Shown here one piece after another: positions 44,985 to 53,146 of a stretch of DNA of 64,000 nt. The notes under the pieces were generated by a model. That model saw only the letters and a program-made list of their open reading frames with translations, was not told where the DNA came from and did no database searches. Position 1 is the first letter of the stretch. Every line of letters starts with the position of its first letter. Source of the stretch: Leucobacter chromiireducens subsp. chromiireducens (GTDB lineage: Bacteria > Actinomycetota > Actinomycetes > Actinomycetales > Microbacteriaceae). The translations under genes and the position numbers were made by a program. Location: NCBI RefSeq assembly GCF_016758255.1, contig NZ_QYAD01000003.1, positions 1-64,000 on the forward strand, read 5' to 3'.

Positions 44985-45908
44985 TCACGGCCGCTCGCCC
45001 TGCACGGAGATCACCTCGGTGACCGTGCCGTCGCGGTGGAGGCGTGGGTCATCCGGCTGTACCGGGATCGTCGCCGTCGTCGCGTCGGGCCCGCCCGGAC
45101 GCTTCTGCGTGCGGCGGCTCCACCCCTCCAGCCACTTGGCCACGGCCGACAAGAGGAGGCACATCAGGATATAGATGCCGCCGATCACGAATGCTGACTG
45201 GAGCAGCGGGCGCCCGAACTGCACGTTGCTGCTGAGCTGCTTCGCCAGGTAGAGCAGTTCAGGGTAGGTGATAATGAAGCCGAGCGCGGTGTCCTTCATG
45301 GTGACCACGAGCTGGGAGACGATGACGGGCAGCATGGCCCGCACGGCCTGCGGCAGCAGGATCAGCCGCATCACGCCGCTCTTGCGCAGGCCGATCGAGT
45401 ACCCGGCCTCCTTCTGGCCGCGCGGCAGCGACTCGATCCCCGCCCGGAGCGCCTCGGCGAGCACCGAGCCGTTGTAGACGACGAGCGCAATCACGACGGC
45501 CGCGTAGGGCTCCATGCTGACGCCGACCGAGGGCAGGCCGTAGTAGAGCAGCATCATCATGACGAGCACGGGCACCGCGCGGAAGAGTTCCGTGATCGCG
45601 GTGATGGGAACGCGCACCCAGCGGTGGTCGGAGAGTCGGCCGATCGCAAGCAGGAAGCCGAGCACCACGCTCAACACCGCCGCGAGGCCGAACGCCGCGA
45701 GCGTCTTGCCGAGCGCCGCGAGGATCTGCTCCCAGATCGTCGCGTACGTGAACAGTCCCCACTTCGTCGCCGAGAACTGCCCTGAAAGGGCCAGGCGATA
45801 GACGATGAAGGCGATGATCGCCCCGACGACCAGCACGGTCACGACGGCGAGCACGCGGTTGCGCGCGATCGCCCGGGGGCCGGGAACGTCGTACAGCACA
45901 GAAGTCAT
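44985..45908 (-). CDS. gluD: glutamate ABC transporter permease
   Basis: 307 residues; five to six membrane helices and the amino-acid permease (HisM-type) EAA loop region (EALRAGIESLPRGQKEAGYSIGLRKSGVM). Forms the channel with the other permease. Its ATG overlaps the preceding permease stop (ATGA). It has a longer cytosolic C-tail (Pro/Asp-rich, last ~45 residues) than its partner, as GluD has. Symbol given from the four-gene order and size. Confidence 0.88.
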   Translation of the reverse strand: MTSVLYDVPGPRAIARNRVLAVVTVLVVGAIIAFIVYRLALSGQFSATKWGLFTYATIWEQILAALGKTLAAFGLAAVLSVVLGFLLAIGRLSDHRWVRVPITAITELFRAVPVLVMMMLLYYGLPSVGVSMEPYAAVVIALVVYNGSVLAEALRAGIESLPRGQKEAGYSIGLRKSGVMRLILLPQAVRAMLPVIVSQLVVTMKDTALGFIITYPELLYLAKQLSSNVQFGRPLLQSAFVIGGIYILMCLLLSAVAKWLEGWSRRTQKRPGGPDATTATIPVQPDDPRLHRDGTVTEVISVQGERP

Positions 45909-46561
45909 CGCACGATCCTCCACTTCTTCTCGAGACGGTGTTGCACGAGACTCAGGAACATCACGAGCACGACGAACACGAGGGCGACCCAGAGTAGTAC
46001 CTCCATCGGGCTGCCCGGGCGGCCCGCCGCGTCGTTGATCGTGGCGCGCAGCGCGGCGAGCTCGGCGACCGAGAAGCCTGCCGCGACGGTGGTGTTCTTC
46101 AGCAGCGCAATAAAGACGCTCATCATTGGCGGGACCACGGAGCGGAACGCCTGCGGGAGCACGACGAGGCTCATGACCTGGCCAAACGGCAGCCCGATGG
46201 CGCGGGCAGCCTCCGCTTGCCCCACCGGAACGGTGTTGATCCCAGCGCGGAGCACCTCAGCAACGTACGTCGCAGTGTAGATACCGATCGCGAGGATGCC
46301 GAGCAGGAGCGTGCTCAGCTTTGGCAGCCCGAGCGCGGGGTAGCCGAGCACGAAGAAGAAGAACACAAGCGTGAGTGGCGTATTGCGAATGAGGGTCACA
46401 TAGAGGGTGCCCACACCTCGTGCGATCGGCACAGGGGACACCCGCATCGCGCCGACGATTACGCCAAGCACGAGGGCGAGCACCCCTCCCCCGAAGAACA
46501 CCAGGAGGGTGTTCTTGATTGCGGTTCCCCAGAGATCGAGGTTCCCGAAGATGACGTCCAT
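45905..46561 (-). CDS. gluC: glutamate ABC transporter permease
   Basis: 218 residues, five membrane helices, EAA loop VLRAGINTVPVGQAEAARAIGLPFGQVMS. Pairs with the following permease to form the membrane pore. Separated from gluB by a 66-bp gap that contains a stable hairpin. Confidence 0.88.
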   Translation of the reverse strand: MDVIFGNLDLWGTAIKNTLLVFFGGGVLALVLGVIVGAMRVSPVPIARGVGTLYVTLIRNTPLTLVFFFFVLGYPALGLPKLSTLLLGILAIGIYTATYVAEVLRAGINTVPVGQAEAARAIGLPFGQVMSLVVLPQAFRSVVPPMMSVFIALLKNTTVAAGFSVAELAALRATINDAAGRPGSPMEVLLWVALVFVVLVMFLSLVQHRLEKKWRIVR

Positions 46562-46581
46562 CCGTCAGTCCTCTCGGTCTA

Positions 46582-46619
46582 GCGTTCGGGGCGGGCGCGC
46601 GCAGGCTCGCCCCGAACGC
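46582..46619 (-). terminator. intercistronic hairpin after gluB
   Basis: A 12-bp perfect stem GCGTTCGGGGCG/CGCCCCGAACGC with a 14-nt loop, between the binding-protein and permease genes. Such hairpins partly end transcription or protect the upstream mRNA, giving excess binding protein. Confidence 0.65.
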
Positions 46620-46627
46620 GTGAGCGG

Positions 46628-47527
46628 TTAGTAGGCGTCAACCTGGGGCTGGTCCACGGTGATCCCTGAGCTGCCGAGATTCTTCTCGAAGATCTTCGTC
46701 CAAGTGGTGCCGCCGTCGGTGAAAAGCGTGTTGATGTGGGCGCGCAGCGCGTCGTCGCCCTTCGCGAGGCCGACACCGTACTTCTCCTCCGTGAACACCG
46801 GACCCGTTGTGACCATCAGGTTCTCGGGATCCTGCGCGGCGTAACCGATCAGGATGGCCTGGTCGGTAGTCACGGCGTCGACCTGACCGTTGACGAGATT
46901 CTCAACGCACGCCGAGTACAGGTCGAACTCCTGCGTCTTGATCTTCGGGTAGTTCTCCTTGATGTTCTGAATCGGCGTCGAGCCGGTCGCCGAACACACG
47001 GTCTTGCCGTCAAGTTCTTCGAGCGTCTGAACATCGGCGCTGCCCTGCTGTATGAGGAGGCCCTGTCCGGTGATGAAGTAGGGGCCGGCGAAGTCGATGT
47101 CTTGCTTGCGCTTGTCGTTGATTGAGTATGTGCCGACGTAGTAGTCGATGTCGCCGTTCACGATCGCTTGCTCGCGGTTGGCCGAGGCGATCGCCTTGTA
47201 TTCGATCTTGTCCTCGCCGTAGCCGAGAGAGGAAGCGATCCAGCGCGCGATATCGACGTCGAAGCCGCTGCGCTCCTTCGTCACGTTGTCGAGATACCCA
47301 AGCCCCGGCTGGTCCTCTTTGACCCCGATGACAACCTTGCCGCGTTCTTGGATCTCGTCAAACGTCGGGCTCCCCTCGATTTGCACGTTCTCAGCAGGCT
47401 GCGGGATCACAGACTCGGTTGCGTCACCGCCCGAAGCGTCGGGAGTGCTGCCCCCGTTGCAGGCGGTGAGCGTCAGCGCAGCGGCGGCAACGAGGGCGCC
47501 GACGGCGAGAAACTTTTTGGTACGCAT
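46628..47527 (-). CDS. gluB: glutamate-binding lipoprotein
   Basis: 299-residue periplasm-side binding protein of the family 3 solute-binding type. Signal peptide with lipobox LTAC, Cys23 as the lipid-modified residue. Body motifs include GKVVIGVKEDQPGLGY near the start of the mature domain, GFDVDIARWIA and LDGKTVCSATGSTP. Captures glutamate (or another acidic amino acid) and delivers it to GluCD. AAAGGAAA 6 nt before the ATG. Confidence 0.9.
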   Translation of the reverse strand: MRTKKFLAVGALVAAAALTLTACNGGSTPDASGGDATESVIPQPAENVQIEGSPTFDEIQERGKVVIGVKEDQPGLGYLDNVTKERSGFDVDIARWIASSLGYGEDKIEYKAIASANREQAIVNGDIDYYVGTYSINDKRKQDIDFAGPYFITGQGLLIQQGSADVQTLEELDGKTVCSATGSTPIQNIKENYPKIKTQEFDLYSACVENLVNGQVDAVTTDQAILIGYAAQDPENLMVTTGPVFTEEKYGVGLAKGDDALRAHINTLFTDGGTTWTKIFEKNLGSSGITVDQPQVDAY

Positions 47528-47616
47528 GGTGGTTTCCTTTCGGTGGATCGGATTTCGGGTGCGCGCGAACATCGCTCCGCCGGCTGACGGAGTCGCTCCC
47601 ACGCGGGCCGCGCGGG

Positions 47617-48363
47617 TCAGTTGGTGATGAGCTTCGAGAGGAAGTCCCGCGCGCGCGTGCTCTGCGGGTTCGTGAAGAACTCCTCGGGCGTCGCTTGCTC
47701 GACGATCTGCCCGTCGGCCATGAACACCACGCGATCCGCCGCGCGGCGGGCGAAGCCCATCTCGTGGGTCACCACGATCATGGTCATACCCTCCTTCGCC
47801 AGGCCGACCATCACGTCGAGCACCTCGGTGATCATCTCGGGATCGAGGGCGCTCGTCGGCTCGTCGAACAGCATCACCTTGGGGTGCATGGCGAGCGAGC
47901 GGGCGATCGCGACGCGCTGCTGCTGGCCGCCGGAGAGCTGGGCCGGCAGCTTCGCGGCCTGCTTCTCCACACCCACCCGGGCGAGGAACTCCATCGCTTC
48001 GCGCTCGGCCTCCGCGCGGCTCACGCCGTGCACCTTGATCGGACCGAGCGTGACGTTCTCGAGAATGGTGAGGTGGGCGAACAGGTTGAACGACTGGAAG
48101 ACCATGCCGACCTCGGCCCGCAGCTTCGCGAGCGCCTTGCCCTCGGCCGGCAGCTCCCTTCCGTCGACGCGGATCGAGCCGCTCGTGATGGTCTCGAGGC
48201 GGTTGATCGAGCGGCACAGCGTCGACTTCCCCGAGCCCGACGGGCCGATAATCACGACGACCTCGCCAGCGTCGATCGCGAGATCGATGTCGGTCAGGGC
48301 TTGGAACTCGCCATAGTGCTTCTGCACGTTCTCAACGACCACCAGCGGTTCGCGCGCGCTCAT
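47617..48363 (-). CDS. gluA: glutamate ABC transporter ATP-binding protein
   Basis: 248-residue ATPase energising glutamate import. Walker A GPSGSGKST, signature LSGGQQQRVAIAR, Walker B VMLFDEPTSALDPE. The ATG at 48363 has GGAG 5 nt before it; the open frame runs further upstream into the promoter. First gene of gluABCD. Upstream lie a -35/-10 pair and an 11-bp-phased repeat array. Confidence 0.93.
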   Translation of the reverse strand: MSAREPLVVVENVQKHYGEFQALTDIDLAIDAGEVVVIIGPSGSGKSTLCRSINRLETITSGSIRVDGRELPAEGKALAKLRAEVGMVFQSFNLFAHLTILENVTLGPIKVHGVSRAEAEREAMEFLARVGVEKQAAKLPAQLSGGQQQRVAIARSLAMHPKVMLFDEPTSALDPEMITEVLDVMVGLAKEGMTMIVVTHEMGFARRAADRVVFMADGQIVEQATPEEFFTNPQSTRARDFLSKLITN

Positions 48364-48500
48364 CTCGTCTCCGTCTTCTGGATCTCGGCCCGATCCACTT
48401 CTCGCGTCCCGGGCCTGCTGCCTGTCTGAACGATCCGGGGTGCGTTGCCGCCCCGAGACGGAGTGCGACAAGCGCGTTCACCTTCGAACCGCTTGCCCCA

Positions 48501-48574
48501 AAGCTAGGCCCGCCCGCCGAGCGGGGTCAGCCCTCTTGAGCGCTTCTTGAGCATTCGCTTGAGCACTTCTTGAG
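48501..48574 (-). promoter_or_regulatory. gluABCD promoter with phased CTTGAG direct repeats
   Basis: Leftward -35 CTGACC (48525-48530) and -10 TAGCTT (48501-48506), 18-bp spacer, about 130 nt before the gluA start. Immediately upstream (4 bp from the -35) four CTTGAG hexamers start at 48535, 48546, 48558 and 48569, spacing 11-12-11 bp. They form two near-identical 17-bp units. This is the layout used by OmpR/PhoB-type activators. Confidence 0.65.
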
Positions 48575-48587
48575 ATTCAGGGCCGGA

Positions 48588-49562
48588 TCAGCGCCGGGCG
48601 TCGATGTAGAACTCCGCTGCGCCGGGATGGAGCTCGAGCGGATCGGTGAAGATCGCCTGCCGCCGGTCGAGCAGCTCAGCCGCAGGGACCTTCCGCGCGA
48701 TCGCGGGTCGCGCGGCGAAGAGCACCCGAGTCGCATCGAAGATCATCGCGTCGTCGGCATCGGCCGCGGCAACGATGTAGTTCGGCACCGTCATCGTGCT
48801 CGTCTGAGGCTCGGCTCCAGAGATCCCGACCGGGAACTCGGTGAGCCGATACACCGCCGCGTGCCGAGCGTTGACTCGCGACACTGTGCCCGCGTCGATG
48901 GGGAGGAGGCGGATCGGCTGGTCTCGAGCCAGCCGCTCGATCGACGGGGTCGGCAGCCCGCCGACCCAGAAGAAGCCGTCGATCTCGCCGCGGCGGAACG
49001 CCGCGATCGAGGACTCGAGGCCGAGCCCCGGGTTGTCCACCTGATCGAGTGCGACACCCGAAGCTTCGAGAACGCGGCTGGCGATCACCTGGACACCCGA
49101 CGTCGCCGAGCCGAGTGAGACGGTGCGCCCCGCGAGGTCAGAGATACTGCGCACCTCAGAGCCGGCGGGCACGACCACTTGCACTGACTCGTCGTAGACT
49201 CGCGCGACGGCGCGGAGCGGGAGCGGTTCCGGGAAGGTGCCGGTGCCTGCGATCGCGTCAGCGGCGGTGTCGGCTTGAGAGAAGCCGATGAGCGCTTCAC
49301 CCGCGGCTACGCGCTGCAGGTTGTCGACCGACCCGTCGGTCTCGGCGACCGCGACGTCGACGCCCAGCTCGTGGCGCAGTGCCTCCGCGTACTGCTTGCC
49401 ATAGGTGTAGTAAATACCGGCGACCCCGCCTCCCGCGATGACGTACTGCGGCGCTCGTGCGGATTCGGGGGGCGATCCCACACAGCCGCTCAGGCAAAGC
49501 ATCGCGGCGAGCACCGCGAGCGCGCCCCGCCGTGCCCGGAAGCGTCGCGTCCGATCGCGCAT
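48588..49562 (-). CDS. TAXI-family solute-binding lipoprotein
   Basis: 324 residues. Signal peptide with lipobox LSGC (Cys27), then the TAXI (TRAP-associated extracytoplasmic immunogenic) fold: YVIAGGGVAGIYYTYGKQYAEAL, DGSVDNLQRVAAGEALIGFSQADTA, and GRTVSLGSATSG. TAXI proteins bind acidic amino acids such as glutamate. Its ATG overlaps the kinase stop by one base (TGATG). No TRAP permease is in the window, so a sensory role for the adjacent kinase is likelier than transport. Confidence 0.85.
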   Translation of the reverse strand: MRDRTRRFRARRGALAVLAAMLCLSGCVGSPPESARAPQYVIAGGGVAGIYYTYGKQYAEALRHELGVDVAVAETDGSVDNLQRVAAGEALIGFSQADTAADAIAGTGTFPEPLPLRAVARVYDESVQVVVPAGSEVRSISDLAGRTVSLGSATSGVQVIASRVLEASGVALDQVDNPGLGLESSIAAFRRGEIDGFFWVGGLPTPSIERLARDQPIRLLPIDAGTVSRVNARHAAVYRLTEFPVGISGAEPQTSTMTVPNYIVAAADADDAMIFDATRVLFAARPAIARKVPAAELLDRRQAIFTDPLELHPGAAEFYIDARR

Positions 49563-50935
49563 CACTCTTCCACCCCTGGCAGCCGCAGCACGACCCGCAG
49601 CCCGCCACCCTCGGGTGCCTGCACCTCGACACCACCGCGGAGATCCCCCAGTAGGTCGGAGGCGATGGCGAGCCCCAGGCCGGATCCCGGCACGTTCTGG
49701 TCCCGCGGGCTCCGCCAGAACCGACTCGTCACGAGTTCGAGCTCTTCCTGCTCGAGACCAGGCCCGCGGTCCCGAATCGCGATGCGGCACCCGTCCACTT
49801 CACAGACCACCGTCACGTCGACCTTTGATCCCGCCGGGGCGAACTTCAGCGCGTTGTCGAGCACCGCGTCGAACGCGCTCTCGACTGAGGTCCGGTCGGT
49901 GAGGCTGAACGCTGAGTGCTCCCCTCGGAGCTCGACCACAACGCCGCGATCCGATGACACCGGCTCCCACGCAGCGATGCGGTCCGCCAAAAGCTCCACG
50001 AGATCGACCGCGACGAAGGCGGAGTCCTGACGCCCGGATCTCGCCATGCCGAGCAGAGCGTCGAGAATCTCGGTGAGCCGGCGCCCCTCGGCACGGGTCT
50101 TCTCTACATCGGGTTCCCACGAGTCGTCGAGCCCAGTCGCGAGGTACTCAACACGCATGAGCAGCGCACCGAGCGGGTTCCGCAGCTCGTGCGAAGCGTT
50201 CATCGCGAACGCTTCTTGGCGCCGCATGACCCGTTCGATCTCTTCCGCCATCTGGTTGAACATGCGGATCATCCGCCGCATCTCCGGCGGACCGGTGTCA
50301 TCAGCGATACGCGCGTCGCGTTCTCCCCGCTCCACCGCGGCCATCGCCCGATCGACGCGCAGCATGGGACGCAGCACCCAGTTCGCGAGACGGATGACGG
50401 CGAACAGCAGGAGGAGCACCGTGAGCAAGCAGGCCGACGCGAGTACTCCCCAGTGTGTGAGGATCTGGGTGCGCACCCGCTCGGCGTTCTCAGCGATGAA
50501 GATCGCGCCGATCACGTTCCCGTCGTCGAACACAGGCTCGACCGCGACCAGTTCGCCGAGCGACCAGGGAAGCACGGGCGGCGCCGGGTCGCTCCGCCGC
50601 CCGGAGAGTGCCAGCGCGACCTGGTTTTGCGCCGAGCTATCGAGCGCGTCGAAGCTGCCCCCGCCGGAGGCCCACAGTATCCCGCTGCGGTCAAACACCG
50701 CGATGCGCGTGCCGTAGAGCTCGCTGAAGCGCGTCATCTCCCCCACCACGGTACTGGCGTTCCCGGCACGCAGTGCTTGCCGCACCCCACTCTGGAAATA
50801 GCTCAGGTCACCAAGCTGCTGGCTCGATACTTCCTCCTGCACGGTGCGCGCAACGCTCCAGGCGTACGCGCCGCCAAGCGTGAGCAAGATCACGGTCATC
50901 GGGATCAGGAGGACGAGGACGAGACGCTGCCGCAC
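49562..50935 (-). CDS. sensor histidine kinase (GluK-like by context)
   Basis: 457-residue membrane kinase: TM1 (about 5-27), extracytoplasmic sensor (30-160), TM2 (163-186), HAMP (187-240), HisKA with His249 in ASHELRNPLG, and HATPase_c with NALKFAP (N box), DRGPGLE and GSGLGLAIA. It should phosphorylate the response regulator encoded 3 bp upstream. GTG start. Position next to gluABCD recalls the GluR-GluK glutamate-sensing system of Streptomyces coelicolor; the identification is inferred from context. Confidence 0.9.
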   Translation of the reverse strand: MRQRLVLVLLIPMTVILLTLGGAYAWSVARTVQEEVSSQQLGDLSYFQSGVRQALRAGNASTVVGEMTRFSELYGTRIAVFDRSGILWASGGGSFDALDSSAQNQVALALSGRRSDPAPPVLPWSLGELVAVEPVFDDGNVIGAIFIAENAERVRTQILTHWGVLASACLLTVLLLLFAVIRLANWVLRPMLRVDRAMAAVERGERDARIADDTGPPEMRRMIRMFNQMAEEIERVMRRQEAFAMNASHELRNPLGALLMRVEYLATGLDDSWEPDVEKTRAEGRRLTEILDALLGMARSGRQDSAFVAVDLVELLADRIAAWEPVSSDRGVVVELRGEHSAFSLTDRTSVESAFDAVLDNALKFAPAGSKVDVTVVCEVDGCRIAIRDRGPGLEQEELELVTSRFWRSPRDQNVPGSGLGLAIASDLLGDLRGGVEVQAPEGGGLRVVLRLPGVEE

Positions 50936-50938
50936 GGC

Positions 50939-51610
50939 TCACACACCCGTCAGCCGGTATCCGACGCCCCGAACCGTCGCGATGAGCGACGGCCGGTCGA
51001 GCTTCCGCCGTACGGATCCAACGTGCACCTCGAGCGAACGACTAAAGCCGTTCCAGTCGCTCCCCCACACCTCGCGGATAATGCGGTCGCGCGGCACCAC
51101 TACCCCGGGGTACCGCACGAGCACTGCGATGATGTCGAACTCCTTTGGGGTCAGCTCGACTGGACCCCCGTCGACCAGCACGAGCCGGTTCGCGAGATCA
51201 ATGTACACGCCATCGACGGAGACCCCGGAGCTGTGCTCCGCGTCGCTCGGCAGGGCACGCGACCGCCGGGTCACCGCCTCGATGCGAGCAACGAGTTCTC
51301 GCACATCGTACGGCTTCACCACGAAGTCATCGGCCCCCGCATGGAAGCCCTTGATCCGTTCCTCGACATGACTCCGGGCGGTGGCCACGATGATCGGCAC
51401 GCCGGAGAGTCCGCGGATCCGTCGGCAGACGTCGAGGCCGTCCATGTCCGGCAGTCCGAGATCGAGCAGCACGGCGTCGGTGTCAGCTCCGAGTGCCTCG
51501 AGCGCGGCTGCGCCGCTGCCCACCCACTCCGTGGTGTATCCAGCCTGTCGGAGGAACGCGCCCAGCGCGTCGGCAACGCGCTCGTCGTCTTCAACGATCA
51601 GGATCTTCAT
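50939..51610 (-). CDS. OmpR/PhoB-type response regulator (GluR-like by context)
   Basis: 223 residues: receiver with acidic triad at EDDE and phospho-acceptor Asp50 (VLLDLGLPD), conserved Lys in FVVKPYD, and a C-terminal winged helix (VELTPKEFDIIAVLVRYPGVVVPRDRI; SLEVHVGSVRRKL). DNA-binding partner of the kinase. First of the RR-kinase-TAXI operon. Regulators of this class bind direct repeats about 11 bp apart, exactly what is found before gluA. Confidence 0.92.
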   Translation of the reverse strand: MKILIVEDDERVADALGAFLRQAGYTTEWVGSGAAALEALGADTDAVLLDLGLPDMDGLDVCRRIRGLSGVPIIVATARSHVEERIKGFHAGADDFVVKPYDVRELVARIEAVTRRSRALPSDAEHSSGVSVDGVYIDLANRLVLVDGGPVELTPKEFDIIAVLVRYPGVVVPRDRIIREVWGSDWNGFSRSLEVHVGSVRRKLDRPSLIATVRGVGYRLTGV

Positions 51611-51692
51611 GTCGGCCTTCCCCGCCCGCTCGGGAACATCCCCATCCGTTCATTCTAGGGAGGCCCGAGCGGTGGGCCGCACGGGGCGCCCG

Positions 51693-53132
51693 CTACTCGT
51701 ACATGCCGATGTTGATCGGCCCCGTGAGGTCAGGCGCGGGGGCGCGGAAGCCGCGCGTGGTGATGAGCAAGTAGGCCGCGCCGAGCGCGAGCCAGATCCC
51801 ACCGATCACCATGGACACGGTGTCGAGACTCAGCCAGAGCCACACATTGATGACCACGCCGATGCCCGGCACGATCACGAAGCCCAACCACGCGCCCGGC
51901 CCGCGCCGCTTCAGGAAGCGGAAGAACACGAAGATCACCGAGAGGTTGACGAAGGTGAACGCGATGAATGCGCCGAAGTTGATCATCGATGCTGCCCGAT
52001 CCAAATCGACGAACAGCGCGGTGAGCGCAATCGCCGCCACGATGAGCACGTTGACCACGGGCACGCCGGTGCGCGGGTTGATTCGCCCGAAGAGGCGCTT
52101 CGGCAGTGCGCCGTCGCGGCCCATCGCGTAGAGCAGCCGCGCCGCACTCATCTGCTGCGTGATGCCACAGCCCAGCACGGCCATCATGTAGCCACCCACA
52201 AAAATGGCCTGGAACGCCGCGCCGCCGATGTACTTCGCGATCTCGGGCGATGCACCGACGATGTCGCCGAGCTCGCTCACGTCCGGGAAGAGCACCTGCA
52301 TCACGTAGGTGACGGTCACAAAGAACGCCCCGGCCACGCCAATGATGATGAAGATGGCGCGCGGGATATCACGCTCGGGCCGCTCAGCTTCCTCCGCGAG
52401 CGTCGAGACCGCGTCGAAGCCGAGGAAGGAGAGCGCCAGCACGGCGGCGCCCGCCGAGATCGCCGCGAGCTGAAGGTCGCTCGAGATGAAGGGCTGCACG
52501 CTGAGACCAGAGCCGTTCGCGCCGTTCGTGATGTTGACGATCGTGAGCACGACGAAGAGGATCGCGACCACCAGTTGGATGCCGACCAGGATGATGTTCA
52601 TGCTCGCGGCGAGCTTCACGCCAATGAGGTTCATCACCGTGCAGATGCCGACGGTGAGAAGCACCCAGACCCAGAACGGCACATCAGGGAACACCGCCCC
52701 CATGTAGATTGCCGAGAGGATCGCGTTGATCATGGGTAGGAGCAGGTAGTCGAGGGTCGCCGCCCACCCGACGAGGAAGCCGATGTGCGGGTTGATCGCC
52801 TCTTTCGCGTACGTGTAGGCGGACCCCGCGATCGGGAAGAAGCGGACCATGCGCGAGTAGCTGAACGCTGTGAACAGCACCGCGACGATGACCACGAGGT
52901 ACGCGAGGGGGACGTGGCCGTCGGTGACGTCTGACACGATGCCGAACATGTCGAACACGGCGAGTGGCGCCATGTACGCGAGACCGATGAATACGAGGTG
53001 CCGCAGCTTCAGCGTGCGCCGCAGCTGGGCCGGGCCCGCGGCGGAGCCAGGCTCCGCCGCGGGGGTGGCGGCCGCCTGCGATGCAGGTGCGGCCGAGGTG
53101 GTGATTTCAGTGGGTGATGACGCCGTTGACAT
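51693..53132 (-). CDS. APC family amino acid/amine permease
   Basis: 479 residues, 12 membrane helices; N-terminal Ala/Ser-rich tail then KLRHLVFIGLAYMAPLAVFD and FSYSRMVRFFPIAGSAYTYAKEA, the typical APC region. Imports an amino acid or amine by proton symport. It begins 14 bp after the amidohydrolase stop, so the pair forms one operon under the divergent TetR. The imported compound is likely the amidohydrolase substrate or a related amide. Confidence 0.87.
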   Translation of the reverse strand: MSTASSPTEITTSAAPASQAAATPAAEPGSAAGPAQLRRTLKLRHLVFIGLAYMAPLAVFDMFGIVSDVTDGHVPLAYLVVIVAVLFTAFSYSRMVRFFPIAGSAYTYAKEAINPHIGFLVGWAATLDYLLLPMINAILSAIYMGAVFPDVPFWVWVLLTVGICTVMNLIGVKLAASMNIILVGIQLVVAILFVVLTIVNITNGANGSGLSVQPFISSDLQLAAISAGAAVLALSFLGFDAVSTLAEEAERPERDIPRAIFIIIGVAGAFFVTVTYVMQVLFPDVSELGDIVGASPEIAKYIGGAAFQAIFVGGYMMAVLGCGITQQMSAARLLYAMGRDGALPKRLFGRINPRTGVPVVNVLIVAAIALTALFVDLDRAASMINFGAFIAFTFVNLSVIFVFFRFLKRRGPGAWLGFVIVPGIGVVINVWLWLSLDTVSMVIGGIWLALGAAYLLITTRGFRAPAPDLTGPINIGMYE

Positions 53133-53146
53133 CGTGGGTGTCCTGT

